Shown: one piece after another, positions 48,036 through 57,673 of the stretch | Layout: every line of letters begins with the position of its first letter | How positions within the stretch are numbered: the stretch's first letter is position 1 | Assembly: GCA_024195265.1 (NCBI GenBank) | Contig: JAJLRJ010000007.1 | Coordinates: 33,289,242 to 33,353,241, forward strand | Source of the DNA: Dendrophyllia cribrosa | Taxonomy: Eukaryota > Cnidaria > Anthozoa > Scleractinia > Dendrophylliidae | Direction: 5' to 3' | Length of the DNA stretch: 64,000 nt | The notes under the pieces: generated by a model | Seen by the model: the letters and a program-made list of their open reading frames with translations, nothing else | Database searches by the model: none | What the model was told of the DNA's origin: nothing | Program-made: the position numbers and the translations under genes

Positions 48036-51000
48036 TTATTTTTTGATTAAATTCTTTTTCATTTTATAATGTCCATAAGCATATGAATTTATACCATCTT
48101 CCAGTATATATCTTTTGTCATCGAAACAGCTGAGTGATACTTTATTGATTTCATAACTTCCTAATTGATGGTTTTGACTTCTTATTGTTTTCATAGTGTG
48201 ATGCATCTGTTTATTTCCTAATAACGTTTCTTTATAATCTTGATGCTTGATATTATTTTTGATAATATTCTTTTTGATTCCCTTAGCAGTCTTTCCTCCT
48301 TTTTGGTTGTCTTTCATGTAACTATACATTTTAGATCGTAGACCGATGAATTCAGTTATTGGTATACTTGCAGCTTCATCTTTGAATTTACCAATTACTT
48401 TTTTATTTGTCTTATCAAAATATGGAGAATCTTCTGGGTAATCGCTGTTATCAAATTTATCTTTATCATTCCAAAAATCTTGGTATACATCTTCAGCTTC
48501 GATTTCATAAGTCAAGCTGTCTGTGTCTGTGAATAATAACGTAGCTTTGTCTCCATACTTCTTTTTAATGTTGTTATAATGAAAATCATACATTAAAACC
48601 TTGCTGAGATCTAGGATACACATACCCACATATGCCGGCCTGTTTAGGGTTAGTGTTTCTTTAATCTTATGCACAGCTACAAGGTTTTTATTGAAGATCT
48701 TACTGCTTACATATGTTGGTTTAGCAGCCATTTTTAATAGTTTCTTTTCATCGGTCACTAATCTAACATCTACTCGTTTTCTGATATTTTCCATTGTTTT
48801 TCCGAATACGCTGTTGTTCATAAGCTTGAAGAAGTCTTTCTCAAAAGCATTTTTAGCATTAGTTCTTTTATTAGTGTTAAAATCAATATATTGTTTCAAC
48901 CAAGGGGATTGATTAAACTCTAACACTCGATGAATTTTGGTTACCTTCAATCCAAGATCTGTATATAATTTGAGGTTCCTATAATGGAGCACGTATTTTT
49001 CTTTGTTTTTTAAAGTTGGAATTAGTTTATGTACCAAACCAGTTGATATATTATATTTTTCTGCTATTTTTTTACAATATTCAGACAACATGTCTTTAGT
49101 TGCTTTTATCTTTTCCGGTCCTAGAGGATAGTCGTTATGCAAATCATGTAATTCTTTGGGATACTCTAAGTCAACTTCTAATATCAAACCTTTTTTACTG
49201 TCTTCATTATACTTGACTAATTCTAATTTATTGATTTCTTTATTTGTCATCCATTTGAAATTACCTGTAGGTAGGTATTGCGACATGGCCCAACCATATA
49301 AATTATTAGCATCTAGATACATGATATACTTCGATTGTTTCTTCTCATCATAATTTTTCATGTATTTATTATTTGCTTCTCCATATCGATTGGATATGTA
49401 ACTAATTCCTCCCCTCATCCCTTTTTCAATGAACTGGAACATATCAATATCAGTCATAAGCTCTAGTTTGATATTAGTTATTTTTAACATAGCATCCCAA
49501 GATAGACCAGGACTAGTGAAATAATGACAAGGGTCTAGTTTGTAATATTGTAAACAGGTTTTCCTAAAGTTTTCAAAAACATCAGCCAGCAGAAGAACAT
49601 CACTTTTAAGATACAAGTCGTGGTATTCTCCCATAGTTTTTAGATTAAATACCTTCCACACTTTTTTAACATGTTTATAATCTTTATCTGTAATATGCTC
49701 ATTATTCATAATACTAAAAAAGTCATCTTTTGTTGGTAGCTTTTCATTGAACTTATCAAATGAAGTCATATAATCATAAGGGTAGATGCCTTTCTTTGAC
49801 ATCAAATCAAGCTTTTTACCTTTAAATTTTTGAGAGGTATATTTTAATGATTCTTGTGGTAGATTACTTACTAATTTTTCTAAACTTGAGCTCATGAATT
49901 GGAAACTATCAATAAACGTCAAATGATTACCAAGCATGAACGCCATATATTTTTCCATGTTGTTAGGAATTGCATTGATGTTCATTTGACACTTTTCACC
50001 TTTCTTATTTGTATATGTATGCTTCTTGACTATTTCACCAATCTCTTGCATTATAAAATGACTGTCATACCCACGGAGATTGTGAAATATAACCGGTATC
50101 TTATCAGTTAATCGGAAGTTAATATTACAATCTTGATGCGCTGATCCTCTATACTTGCCAGTTATATGACAATGATCTCGAACTCGAATATCTTTCTCTG
50201 TATGCTTTTTATCACATATATGGCATTTATCAGCTTTTTGGAATTCTTCTTCATCCTTTTTTGTCATTTTTAATGGTTTGTTAAAATATCTTTTATTCAT
50301 ATTACGACAATATTTAACTTCTTCTAATATAGCTTCCATAAATTTGTTAACAACTTTTTCACCTCTATAGATCTGTATTGGTTTACTATATTTATCATCA
50401 TAACAGCATACAACCTTATAACCATAACCACAATCAGTATGTTTTTGATACGATTCAGTATAGGATTTGTCATTGTTTGGCCTGCATCCTTCTATTTTTT
50501 CTGTAATAGCTTCAAAATCTGCATAGATGACAAATGGTACAGGCAACTGCTTATGAAAGTTATTGAATTTCAATATGTTATTATCCTTTGACGGCATTTT
50601 TATGGCTTGTTTTCCATTTATTATGATGCAATTTTCTTTATGATTTAATAATACCCTTTCACTACTGAAACATTGTAAACAATACATACAAAAATGCTTT
50701 CTATGTTCATGTTTTGTTTGATTGTACATAAATTTATTGAAGTCTTTTATTAATACATAATGTTTGTTTTCGCCTTCTGTTATCAATAATAAATGCATTT
50801 GATCTTCAAATTTTTCTTGGGATATGTAAATAGGAAATGGTTGTTTATCTTCATAACCGAAAACATTGATGTTGATATTATTTTGTTTTTCAATCTTGTT
50901 GTACTGTTTGGTGGTGACTGGGAATTCAATCCCCGAATAATTTAAATTTTCAATGAATTGCTTATCAACTTTTTTAATTCTCTGTGGGTATTTGTCTTGA

Positions 51001-51203
51001 GGATTCAAATGTCTAATGTGACACCACCTAAAACATTCATTATCCTCATTTTTCATATTAATCAATCCCTTTGCACTGTTTCTAAGTTCTTGTGGTAGTT
51101 TAATATATGAAGAGCCTCTCATTGGTTGATATTTTACGACGTTAAGATAATGATTGTCAACAGATTCAACGTAACAGTCCAACCAGATCCCTCTGAAATC
51201 CAA
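48036..51203 (-). pseudogene. Protein-primed PolB, main part (Polinton B)
   Basis: All catalytic motifs are present: exonuclease VIYADFEA, HNLRGYDSH and YHDLYLKSDVL; polymerase YLDANNLYGWAM (A), NNSVFGKTMEN (B) and FTDTDSL (C). An endonuclease-VII-like zinc site (CHICDKK...RDHCHITGKYRGSAHQDCN) sits between exonuclease motifs, as in Polinton A. The polymerase core is uninterrupted, but its N-terminal segment is in another frame (51134-51910), so the gene is split by an indel near 51185. It ends in a Lys-rich tail. Confidence 0.9.
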
Positions 51204-51910
51204 ACTGCAATTTTATTTAATATGTCTTGCTTTGACACTTGTAGTGATTCAGTGATCTCTAGATTGTTTATGATTGTTTGAACTAGACTGTTGAAATAGG
51301 CAGTTTTATACACTGTTTCTCCATTTGATATTTTTGTAAATGTTACCTTAAGCGTTTCAACGAATTTTAATCCTTTCATTGATGTTAATACACTGATCAT
51401 ATGGTATGCAACAGCCTTTCTTGTGTTTTGTAGTTGCATTAGTGGGTCTTTGTTGTTTTTTATATCAATTTCATAAGACTTTGTATAGCCTTTAAGAGCT
51501 TTGTCTGTTTGCTCTATTTTAGTCCTTGGCAATGGAACTGGTTGAATATTTTTAGTTCTTGGTAATGGCACTGGTTGAATATTTTTAGTTCTTGGTAATG
51601 GCACTGGTTGAATATTTTTAGTCCTTGGTAATGGTACTGGTTTATCCCTGAATTCCAATGGTGGAAGAATTATATTGTTTTCATAATCTTGAACCATTTG
51701 ATTTACACTCTTACGAGGTGTTGGGATTGGTCTAATTGGTTTTACAGTCCTTGGTGTTGGAATTGGTTTGGTATCATCTACCACAATGATTTTAGGCTTT
51801 TTATTCTGTTGTTTCAAAAGCAACTTGATGAGTTGTGACTTAGTTAGTTTTTCAAGATCATTCTTGTTCATATCTATGTCTATAAGGTTAGATTTTTCTG
51901 AACGATTCAT
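51134..51910 (-). pseudogene. PolB N-terminal segment with SAP-like and PxPR repeats
   Basis: It begins with a SAP-like helix pair (DLEKLTKSQLIKLLLKQQNK), followed by six or seven proline-arginine units (IPTPR, then PVPLPRTKNIQ repeated) that resemble SH3-binding PxxPxR peptides. It then has a helical domain that precedes PolB. Its end overlaps the PolB ORF by 70 bp in another frame, and homologous order in Polinton A is uninterrupted, so it is the same gene with a frameshift. Confidence 0.72.
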
Positions 51911-52025
51911 ATATATTATTAACTATATATTTTATTTTTAAATGGTTATTTGTCCGCGTTTAAATATAGTTGATAATTCAAATGATTCAAATCAAGGATC
52001 CTTCAAACTGTAATATAAAAGAGTA

Positions 52026-52433
52026 TTATTGAAGTTCGAATGTATATTTCATCTTTACGTTAGAATCTAGTAAAGTATGATGTATTATATAAGATGCTTC
52101 TTCATCATTATATTTTATTACAAACTTATGCTTGTTCTTATACTTTATTAGAAATTTCATCAGTTTTGACTTACTTAGTTCCTGAAGATTGTGATAAAAA
52201 AAAAATAAAAAATTAAATAATTCTTGGAGATCAAAGTTATTTGACTCACTTATTTTTTCAAGCTTTCTATCATCAATGCTTAAAAAAAATTCGGATAATA
52301 TTTTTTTGGTATTTAAATACAGATCAATATTACTGAATAATTTATCAGGATCATCTATCTTAATCAACCTCAATAGCATTTTAATTAGTTTTGACTTACT
52401 AAGTTTTTTAAAGTTATAATGTTCTGATTTCAT
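52026..52433 (-). CDS. Small protein with two SAP-like motifs, unknown
   Basis: A 135-aa AT-coded ORF containing KLSKSKLIKMLLRL near the N-terminus and ELSKSKLMKFLIKY in the middle, which are SAP-like DNA-binding helices related to the one at the start of the PolB segment. It probably arose from duplication of that module. No counterpart in Polinton A. Confidence 0.55.
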   Translation of the reverse strand: MKSEHYNFKKLSKSKLIKMLLRLIKIDDPDKLFSNIDLYLNTKKILSEFFLSIDDRKLEKISESNNFDLQELFNFLFFFYHNLQELSKSKLMKFLIKYKNKHKFVIKYNDEEASYIIHHTLLDSNVKMKYTFELQ

Positions 52434-52584
52434 TTATATATATAACTATATTTTTTAATTTTTTAAATGAATATTTATCTGCGTTTAAACGTGGTAATAA
52501 TTCGAAGGATCCAATCATGGATCCTTCGAACTGTAATTATAAAAGAGTATCATGCATGTTGTCTTTGCGTTATGTTACATTAGT

Positions 52585-52770
52585 ATTTTTTCGGTGCTTC
52601 TTTGTTTTTAAGTGACAAGATTTCCCAGCCAATGTGTAATTTTTACCATTTTTTCAAACGTTACAATACCACGGTTTATTTAACATATATACCGTCTTGT
52701 GGTTTTTTCTTTCCTCATCACTAAAAACTTTAGGCCTTCCACGACCTCTCTTAACATTCTGATTTTCCAT
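52585..52770 (-). pseudogene. AT-hook plus C2H2-like finger protein with in-frame TGA
   Basis: It starts MENQNVKRGRGRPKVFSDEE, where RGRGRPK is an AT-hook. A zinc-finger-like stretch follows: PWYCNV, stop TGA at about 52654-52656, then KNGKNYTLAGKSCHLKTKKH in the same frame. The TGA stands where a second Cys would complete a C-x2-C...H pattern, so a Cys-to-stop mutation is likely. The coordinates include the part after the stop. Confidence 0.5.
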
Positions 52771-52797
52771 ATATATATATATATATATATATATACT
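52771..52797. repeat. (AT)n microsatellite
   Basis: A run of at/ta dinucleotides directly upstream of the AT-hook ORF start. Confidence 0.85.
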
Positions 52798-52822
52798 ATA
52801 TATTTCTTTATATAATGTGCGT

Positions 52823-53635
52823 TTATATATGTTGTAAATCATTCATAGGAATCCAACTGTTAAATTCGTCACTATAACCCTTCCATTTAACAAGAGCTTG
52901 TTTTTTCTTATAGTCTCTGCGAATAACTTTATCAATACGAAAAACATCTTGTTTAGCTTTCAATAACTCCTGTTGATAGAAAGATCCTTCTATTGATTCA
53001 TTATTAAGATCCTTTAACTTATATGTAATAGGGTTTGTGTATTGGATTTTATCAACTGTGAATACCTCTTCAGTCCAATTTGGTGTATACCCCTTGTCGA
53101 ACACATTCCGTTTATACTTGGATATTCTAACCTTATCACCGACCTTAAAATTCGGTTTATGTTTTAATGTTTCTATATCACCATACAAATTGAAGTAAAC
53201 AGTTCCTTCATTCCTCTTATCAGATGCTTCAACTGGTGTCATCTTTATGCTTGAGTGTTTTGTATCATTGTATTCTTTCACTAATTTTGGTAACATATCT
53301 AAATACTGTGTATTACCTTGAACAGTGAACTGCTTCCACATCTTAGATTTCAAAGTGCGATTAAAACGTTCAATAACAACAGATTTACCTTCATTGAAAG
53401 TAGAATACATCTCAATATTACTTTTATTTAGCCAGTCTTTGAAAGTTTTATTATAGAATTCATATCCTTGGTCTACCCAAATAAATTTAGGTTTCCGTTT
53501 GGATTTTTTAATAACATCATCAAATGATTCAGTGATTAAAGCACTTTTAGCTGCAATTTCACCAAGAGTATGAGAACCAGTAATATCTAAAAATCCGCCA
53601 GCCATCTCTGACTGGCTATTTAGTTTTTTTTTCAT
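52823..53635 (-). pseudogene. Integrase with N-terminal half deleted (Polinton B)
   Basis: Catalytic Asp (IWVDQGYEF) and Glu (KSVVIERFNR), the SH3-like region (VGDKVRISKYKR) and the chromodomain (IDKVIRRDYKKKQALVKWKG) remain. The first catalytic Asp and preceding ~70 residues are missing. In their place is a sequence resembling the Gly/hydrophobic linker that follows the zinc protein in Polinton A (MAGGFLDITGSHTL). A deletion has apparently fused that linker to mid-integrase and removed the PLA2 domain. It cannot be catalytically complete. Confidence 0.82.
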
Positions 53636-53780
53636 TGGATACAAAACGTGTCTTAGTAGCACCACATTCACTACATTGAGATTTTAGCATAAGACGATTA
53701 TTTTTAGTTTTAACATATTTTTCAGTACCTGGTACAGATTCTGTTTGCTTCTTCTGTTTTACACAATAACTTTTCACCAT
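53616..53780 (-). CDS. DUF5679-like small zinc protein (54 aa), Polinton B
   Basis: MVKSYCVKQKKQTESVPG...CSECGATKTRFV aligns with the 52-aa protein of Polinton A. It starts 13 bp after the protease stop. Just before its stop is an A9 run followed by CTAA; with one more A the run would read as A_AAA_AAC directly before TAA, the same arrangement as the Polinton A site. As it stands the frame does not line up with the downstream linker, so this is a decayed frameshift site or a homopolymer length error. Confidence 0.72.
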   Translation of the reverse strand: MVKSYCVKQKKQTESVPGTEKYVKTKNNRLMLKSQCSECGATKTRFVSNEKKTK

Positions 53781-53793
53781 TTATATAATATAA

Positions 53794-54330
53794 TTAGATA
53801 TTTTTGAAATAGTTTTCAATAAATTGTTCATTATACTGTTGGTTATTTAATTTGAATACTTTTATACAATCATAAAATGATTTTTTATAAATGTTATCCA
53901 AAAAATATAAACAATAATATCCACATCTAACTGATTTGATATCCTGGATAGGATAACCATAATTGTATATATACTTCAATTTCAATTTTTTAGCATAATC
54001 AACCAATTTATGTGGTGGAGGTAACGAAAAACTATCAAAGTAATATATAGTCTTATCATTCATATTATTATAATGTGCTACCCAATGTGTACCAGGACCT
54101 ATTTTATCATCAAGATTAATGATACAAGATCCTATTTTGTGGATATGATCCAAACTATCCCTCGAATAAATACCATTAAAATTGGTTATTTTTAAATATT
54201 TAATCCATTTTAATAAATCAATATTTGAAAGAGGAATATCTCTGAACTTTGGTTTTACAGGATATCTCCTAGAATTGGTATTCCTAACTTTGTAAAAGGA
54301 CTGTTTTTGCCTAGTAATAGGCCCTCTCCC
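53794..54330 (-). CDS. Adenain/Ulp1-like protease (Polinton B), no AUG start
   Basis: The catalytic core is GTHWVAHY (His), YYFDSF (Asp), GYPIQDIKSVRCGYYC (Gln and Cys). The N-terminal PLSNIDLLKWIKYL matches Polinton A. The frame is open upstream into the -1 frame of the hydrophobic-protein ORF, but no ATG precedes the catalytic His (the apparent start at 54153 is TTG). An A_AAA_AAG site at about 54330-54324 with a 7-nt spacer and a 5-bp hairpin (GCCTA-TTAC-TAGGC) sits in the overlap. Confidence 0.85.
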   Translation of the reverse strand, partial: GRGPITRQKQSFYKVRNTNSRRYPVKPKFRDIPLSNIDLLKWIKYLKITNFNGIYSRDSLDHIHKIGSCIINLDDKIGPGTHWVAHYNNMNDKTIYYFDSFSLPPPHKLVDYAKKLKLKYIYNYGYPIQDIKSVRCGYYCLYFLDNIYKKSFYDCIKVFKLNNQQYNEQFIENYFKNI

Positions 54331-55085
54331 TTTTTTGTTTTGATTTTTTTTTTTGCTCCCATACCTGTAATATTTGAGGGCCAGTTTCCATAAAATGGTG
54401 GTGGATAATAAGGCATCATCATTCCAGGTTTAGGTAAAACTGTTAATCCAGATGCTTTCTTTTTTGATATACTTAAACCCTTTCCTGTTAATGCATTCAA
54501 CAACATTGGAATACCAATAGATGCTAGGATCGTCCCCAAAAAACCACCTCTTTGTTTTTGTGATGGTTGAATGAATACTTGTCCTCCATTTTGAATAGCA
54601 GCTAAAATGTCTTGTTTTTGTTTTTTAGTTAAAAGGTGTTTATACTTAATCAATTGCTGTATTTTTGAATCTGGTATTAAGAAACCACCAGATTGAATAC
54701 CTTTTCCAAAAATTTTATCAATTCCCAAAGATCCTAGAGCAGATAAAACCCCTGTAGCTAAAGCTGGTGCCGCTTTTGATGCTAATTTGGTGGCCATTGG
54801 AAGCATTTTTGTTCCAAGTGAAATTAAACTAGACCATAAAGAACCGCCATATTTAACTGATTTTCTAATCTGTGTTTTTGAAATCTTAATATCTACACCA
54901 ACTCCATTTTTTATCGCTTTTTTGATTTTATTTATCTGTGTTTTAGTTAAATTCAGTCCATCGCTTCCCATCAACTCATTTTTAGCTAATCGAATTGTTA
55001 TTGGTGAATTTGTTTCATATGCTTTTGCTAATTTTTGTTTTTGTCCTTGAGATAATTTCACACCATATTCATAATAAGTTGTCAT
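54255..55085 (-). CDS. Hydrophobic minor-virion-type protein (Polinton B)
   Basis: A 276-aa protein from MTTYYEYGVKLSQGQKQKLA. Shares GGSLWSS, GGFLIPDSKIQQLI, GGQVFIQPSQKQRGGFLGTI and a hydrophobic helix with the Polinton A protein, and retains the C-terminal tail GIPILGDIL lost there by frameshift. Lys-rich A-tracts near the C-terminus overlap the start of the protease frame. Probably an internal, membrane-active or cement-type virion protein; function not known. Confidence 0.8.
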   Translation of the reverse strand: MTTYYEYGVKLSQGQKQKLAKAYETNSPITIRLAKNELMGSDGLNLTKTQINKIKKAIKNGVGVDIKISKTQIRKSVKYGGSLWSSLISLGTKMLPMATKLASKAAPALATGVLSALGSLGIDKIFGKGIQSGGFLIPDSKIQQLIKYKHLLTKKQKQDILAAIQNGGQVFIQPSQKQRGGFLGTILASIGIPMLLNALTGKGLSISKKKASGLTVLPKPGMMMPYYPPPFYGNWPSNITGMGAKKKIKTKKGEGLLLGKNSPFTKLGIPILGDIL

Positions 55086-55174
55086 ATTTTGTATATAATA
55101 TATGTATATATAATTTTGATAATTACAAAACATGTTTAATTAAAAACTATAGATATTGTAACAACATAATTAAT

Positions 55175-56485
55175 TTATGCTTTAATAAGTAGTTTACCAC
55201 TGCTTGTGTATAATTCGATCTCTTTTTCATGAAGAACAAGAGCATTCAAAGTATAGTTAGTTGCATTTGCTCCGTTGAGTTCATATCGGAAAGTTAATGA
55301 TACAACAAAATCTTTTGTGTCTTCCTCTTGATTTCTTAGGTCGAAATAAATCATTCCAAACAAATTTCTGAAATTACTTCTATCAATTAATGACCCACTA
55401 AGAAAGTCATTGTAAGCAGAACTATAGCTCATAAGTGTTCTGTATAATCTACTCTCTTCATTAGCTAACAATTCAAGTTGAGGATAATATATGCTATTAT
55501 TCATTTCAAGTTGAGCTTTACTGAAAACTCTGTTATTTGCACCTATACTGAATGTCTTGAATGTAAATATATTAGCTTCTTGATTATTATATGAAGCTGT
55601 TGGATTCACCCATAGAAAAACATGTCTTGGTCTTCTTATACCTGTACTAATTCTGAAAAATGAACTCACAGCCGCAGTTTGATTTATTTCATAATGCTCT
55701 CTCAAGTATATCCAAGTTTTTGGTTTCAGATAGTTTTCCAGATATTGACGCATACCACTACCATTGAAAATAAGTTTAGGGCACCATAATCTGAATTTAG
55801 TCATCAAAACTTTTGAATCAGGAGCAATATTGCTACGAAATATAATATTGTTATCATTTTCCAATCGGATTAAAATGTTCATTTTTATATTTGGATGAAG
55901 ATTCTTTTTGAATGCAGCAAAATACGAATATATATTCAATGGGATAGATATTTTGTTCTCACTGCCTGCGTCTGTAAGAATTTTTCGCGTCGCGAATCCT
56001 TGGTTGTACAATGCTTGAGCTGTTCTTGGTTCAGCTGTTCCAGTCGAAGTATCTAAATAAAAGAAATTGTCTTTAGCAACTGTATTGGCAAATTCTTTAG
56101 TGTATTTTAAAAGTGATAGAACATTCGATGATTCATTGGCTTTTGTGTTGTTATATACACTTATACCATTACATTCAACTTGTATTTCTCTGATGAAGGT
56201 GTTACCGTTTGTTGTTGTACAAAATAAATTTCCATTTCCCACTCCAGCGCCGATACCAGCTCCATCTTGATCTTGATCTAACTGAAGAAGCTTGAAATTG
56301 GCTTTAATATATGCATTATACCAGTCTATTGGGTTAGCCTCTGAGCTATTATCTATTACAAACATGTAATTATCTTTTGTTTGTCGATTATTTGCCCCAA
56401 TATTAGCATTCAAAGGTGTTTGTAAATCATAATATGCATATTCATATCTTTTAACAAATTCTGGACTTCGAAAATTTCCGTTCAT
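55175..56485 (-). CDS. Major capsid protein (Polinton B)
   Basis: A 436-aa protein from MNGNFRSPEFVKRYEYAYYD. Beta-rich; IDWYNAYIKANFKL and LTFRYELNGANATNYTLNAL correspond to blocks at the same places in the Polinton A capsid protein. It appears intact. Its upstream ORF codons (to 56584) overlap the neighbouring gene and are not counted. Confidence 0.87.
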   Translation of the reverse strand: MNGNFRSPEFVKRYEYAYYDLQTPLNANIGANNRQTKDNYMFVIDNSSEANPIDWYNAYIKANFKLLQLDQDQDGAGIGAGVGNGNLFCTTTNGNTFIREIQVECNGISVYNNTKANESSNVLSLLKYTKEFANTVAKDNFFYLDTSTGTAEPRTAQALYNQGFATRKILTDAGSENKISIPLNIYSYFAAFKKNLHPNIKMNILIRLENDNNIIFRSNIAPDSKVLMTKFRLWCPKLIFNGSGMRQYLENYLKPKTWIYLREHYEINQTAAVSSFFRISTGIRRPRHVFLWVNPTASYNNQEANIFTFKTFSIGANNRVFSKAQLEMNNSIYYPQLELLANEESRLYRTLMSYSSAYNDFLSGSLIDRSNFRNLFGMIYFDLRNQEEDTKDFVVSLTFRYELNGANATNYTLNALVLHEKEIELYTSSGKLLIKA

Positions 56486-56513
56486 ATATATTATTAGTTT
56501 AGATAAAAAATCA

Positions 56514-56885
56514 TTATAATAGTAAATCATTATAAACATCTTTACTATATTGATATTTGTCAGTATCTTGAGCCTGTTGCTCATTTTCTTTTTGTAAAAG
56601 TTTGATTATTTCATCACCTTTTGTTTCATTCGTTATTTTTGGCTCGTTTGTTTTATCACTAAATTTATTGTAAATTTTGTCACCAATAAGCTGACCTGTT
56701 TTTTCACCTATTTTTTCCGACCCCTTTTCTATCAACTTTTCAGCACCCTTTTTAGCAAGTTGTTTAGCTGTTTTGCTTGCAAGTTTTGAAGCTATCTTAC
56801 TTCCAACATTTTTGAAAACATCAAATATTCCTTCACCTTGAATAATGTAATCTCCAGTATCTGGATCTCTTTCTCTTCGTTCCAT
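56514..56885 (-). CDS. Basic helical virion-type protein (Polinton B)
   Basis: A 123-aa protein, MERRERDPDTGDYI, with a hydrophobic IFDVFKNVGSKIASKL and repeated Lys/Gly amphipathic helices (KKGAEKLIEKGSEKIGEK). It matches the C-terminal region of the fused penton-like protein in Polinton A (IFDSIF... GEKVGKMAVEKSGDLI). Here it is a separate gene between MCP and penton. Confidence 0.72.
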   Translation of the reverse strand: MERRERDPDTGDYIIQGEGIFDVFKNVGSKIASKLASKTAKQLAKKGAEKLIEKGSEKIGEKTGQLIGDKIYNKFSDKTNEPKITNETKGDEIIKLLQKENEQQAQDTDKYQYSKDVYNDLLL

Positions 56886-56907
56886 CTATATAGTGAGTGT
56901 ATATAAA

Positions 56908-57669
56908 TTAAGCTTCTTTTATCACAACGGTTAAAGATATATCAATTCCATTTAAGTCAACCTCCCTGTTTTCGTCGTCTGTGATATAAAAAGTAACTTC
57001 AGATAGTACTTTTGTATTTATTTTATTCCAAAGATAATTTATTGGTTGTATTTCAAATGGTAGAGATCTTGTTTTTGTATTCGTTGAGAAGGTAAAAAGC
57101 ACGTCTGATAACCTTCCTGAAACGATTGAATTACTTAGTAGAGAAGTTCTTATGTATAAGTTATCAATACTGTTGCTGATATTAGGAAATTGGGGTCCAT
57201 AAGAACTCACTTTCAATATCCCTGTTTTATCGAAACCCAGTAAATCTGCAAAGTTTCCGCTATTCTTGAAATCAATCCAATAGTTTTCATCCAACTTTAT
57301 GAAAACCTTATATGTTGTAAGGTCAAATAATATATCAATTCCATAAGTCTCCTTTTGCATGTGTTTTCCAATTTCATTGTGAATATATTGATTTATATCA
57401 TCATAGTCATAAATACCTGGTGGGAATGTTATTGTTTGCCAAGAAGTGCCTTTGTTTTTTGAGATCTTTAATTGGTTGTTATAATATTCTGGTCGTATGT
57501 TATGCCAACTTGCAGTCATACTGAGATGATCTAATGCCATATAGTATTGTTTGTTGTCATCTAAAATTAATTCAGGAATGAACTTTGTAGTGAAATTACC
57601 TGGTTTATTATTTTGGTTTTGTTTTTTAGCATCTATTGATTTGAAAACTAAAACTCTATTTACATCCAT
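56908..57669 (-). CDS. Minor capsid (penton-like) protein (Polinton B)
   Basis: A 253-aa single-jelly-roll-type protein. NFTTKFIPELILDDNKQYYM, ASWHNIRPEYYNNQL, FPPGIYDYDDI and LNGIDISLTVV align with the N-terminal part of 20940-22085. It has its own stop, so here the penton and helical protein are separate genes. It is expected at the capsid vertices. Confidence 0.8.
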   Translation of the reverse strand: MDVNRVLVFKSIDAKKQNQNNKPGNFTTKFIPELILDDNKQYYMALDHLSMTASWHNIRPEYYNNQLKISKNKGTSWQTITFPPGIYDYDDINQYIHNEIGKHMQKETYGIDILFDLTTYKVFIKLDENYWIDFKNSGNFADLLGFDKTGILKVSSYGPQFPNISNSIDNLYIRTSLLSNSIVSGRLSDVLFTFSTNTKTRSLPFEIQPINYLWNKINTKVLSEVTFYITDDENREVDLNGIDISLTVVIKEA

Positions 57670-57673
57670 TATA

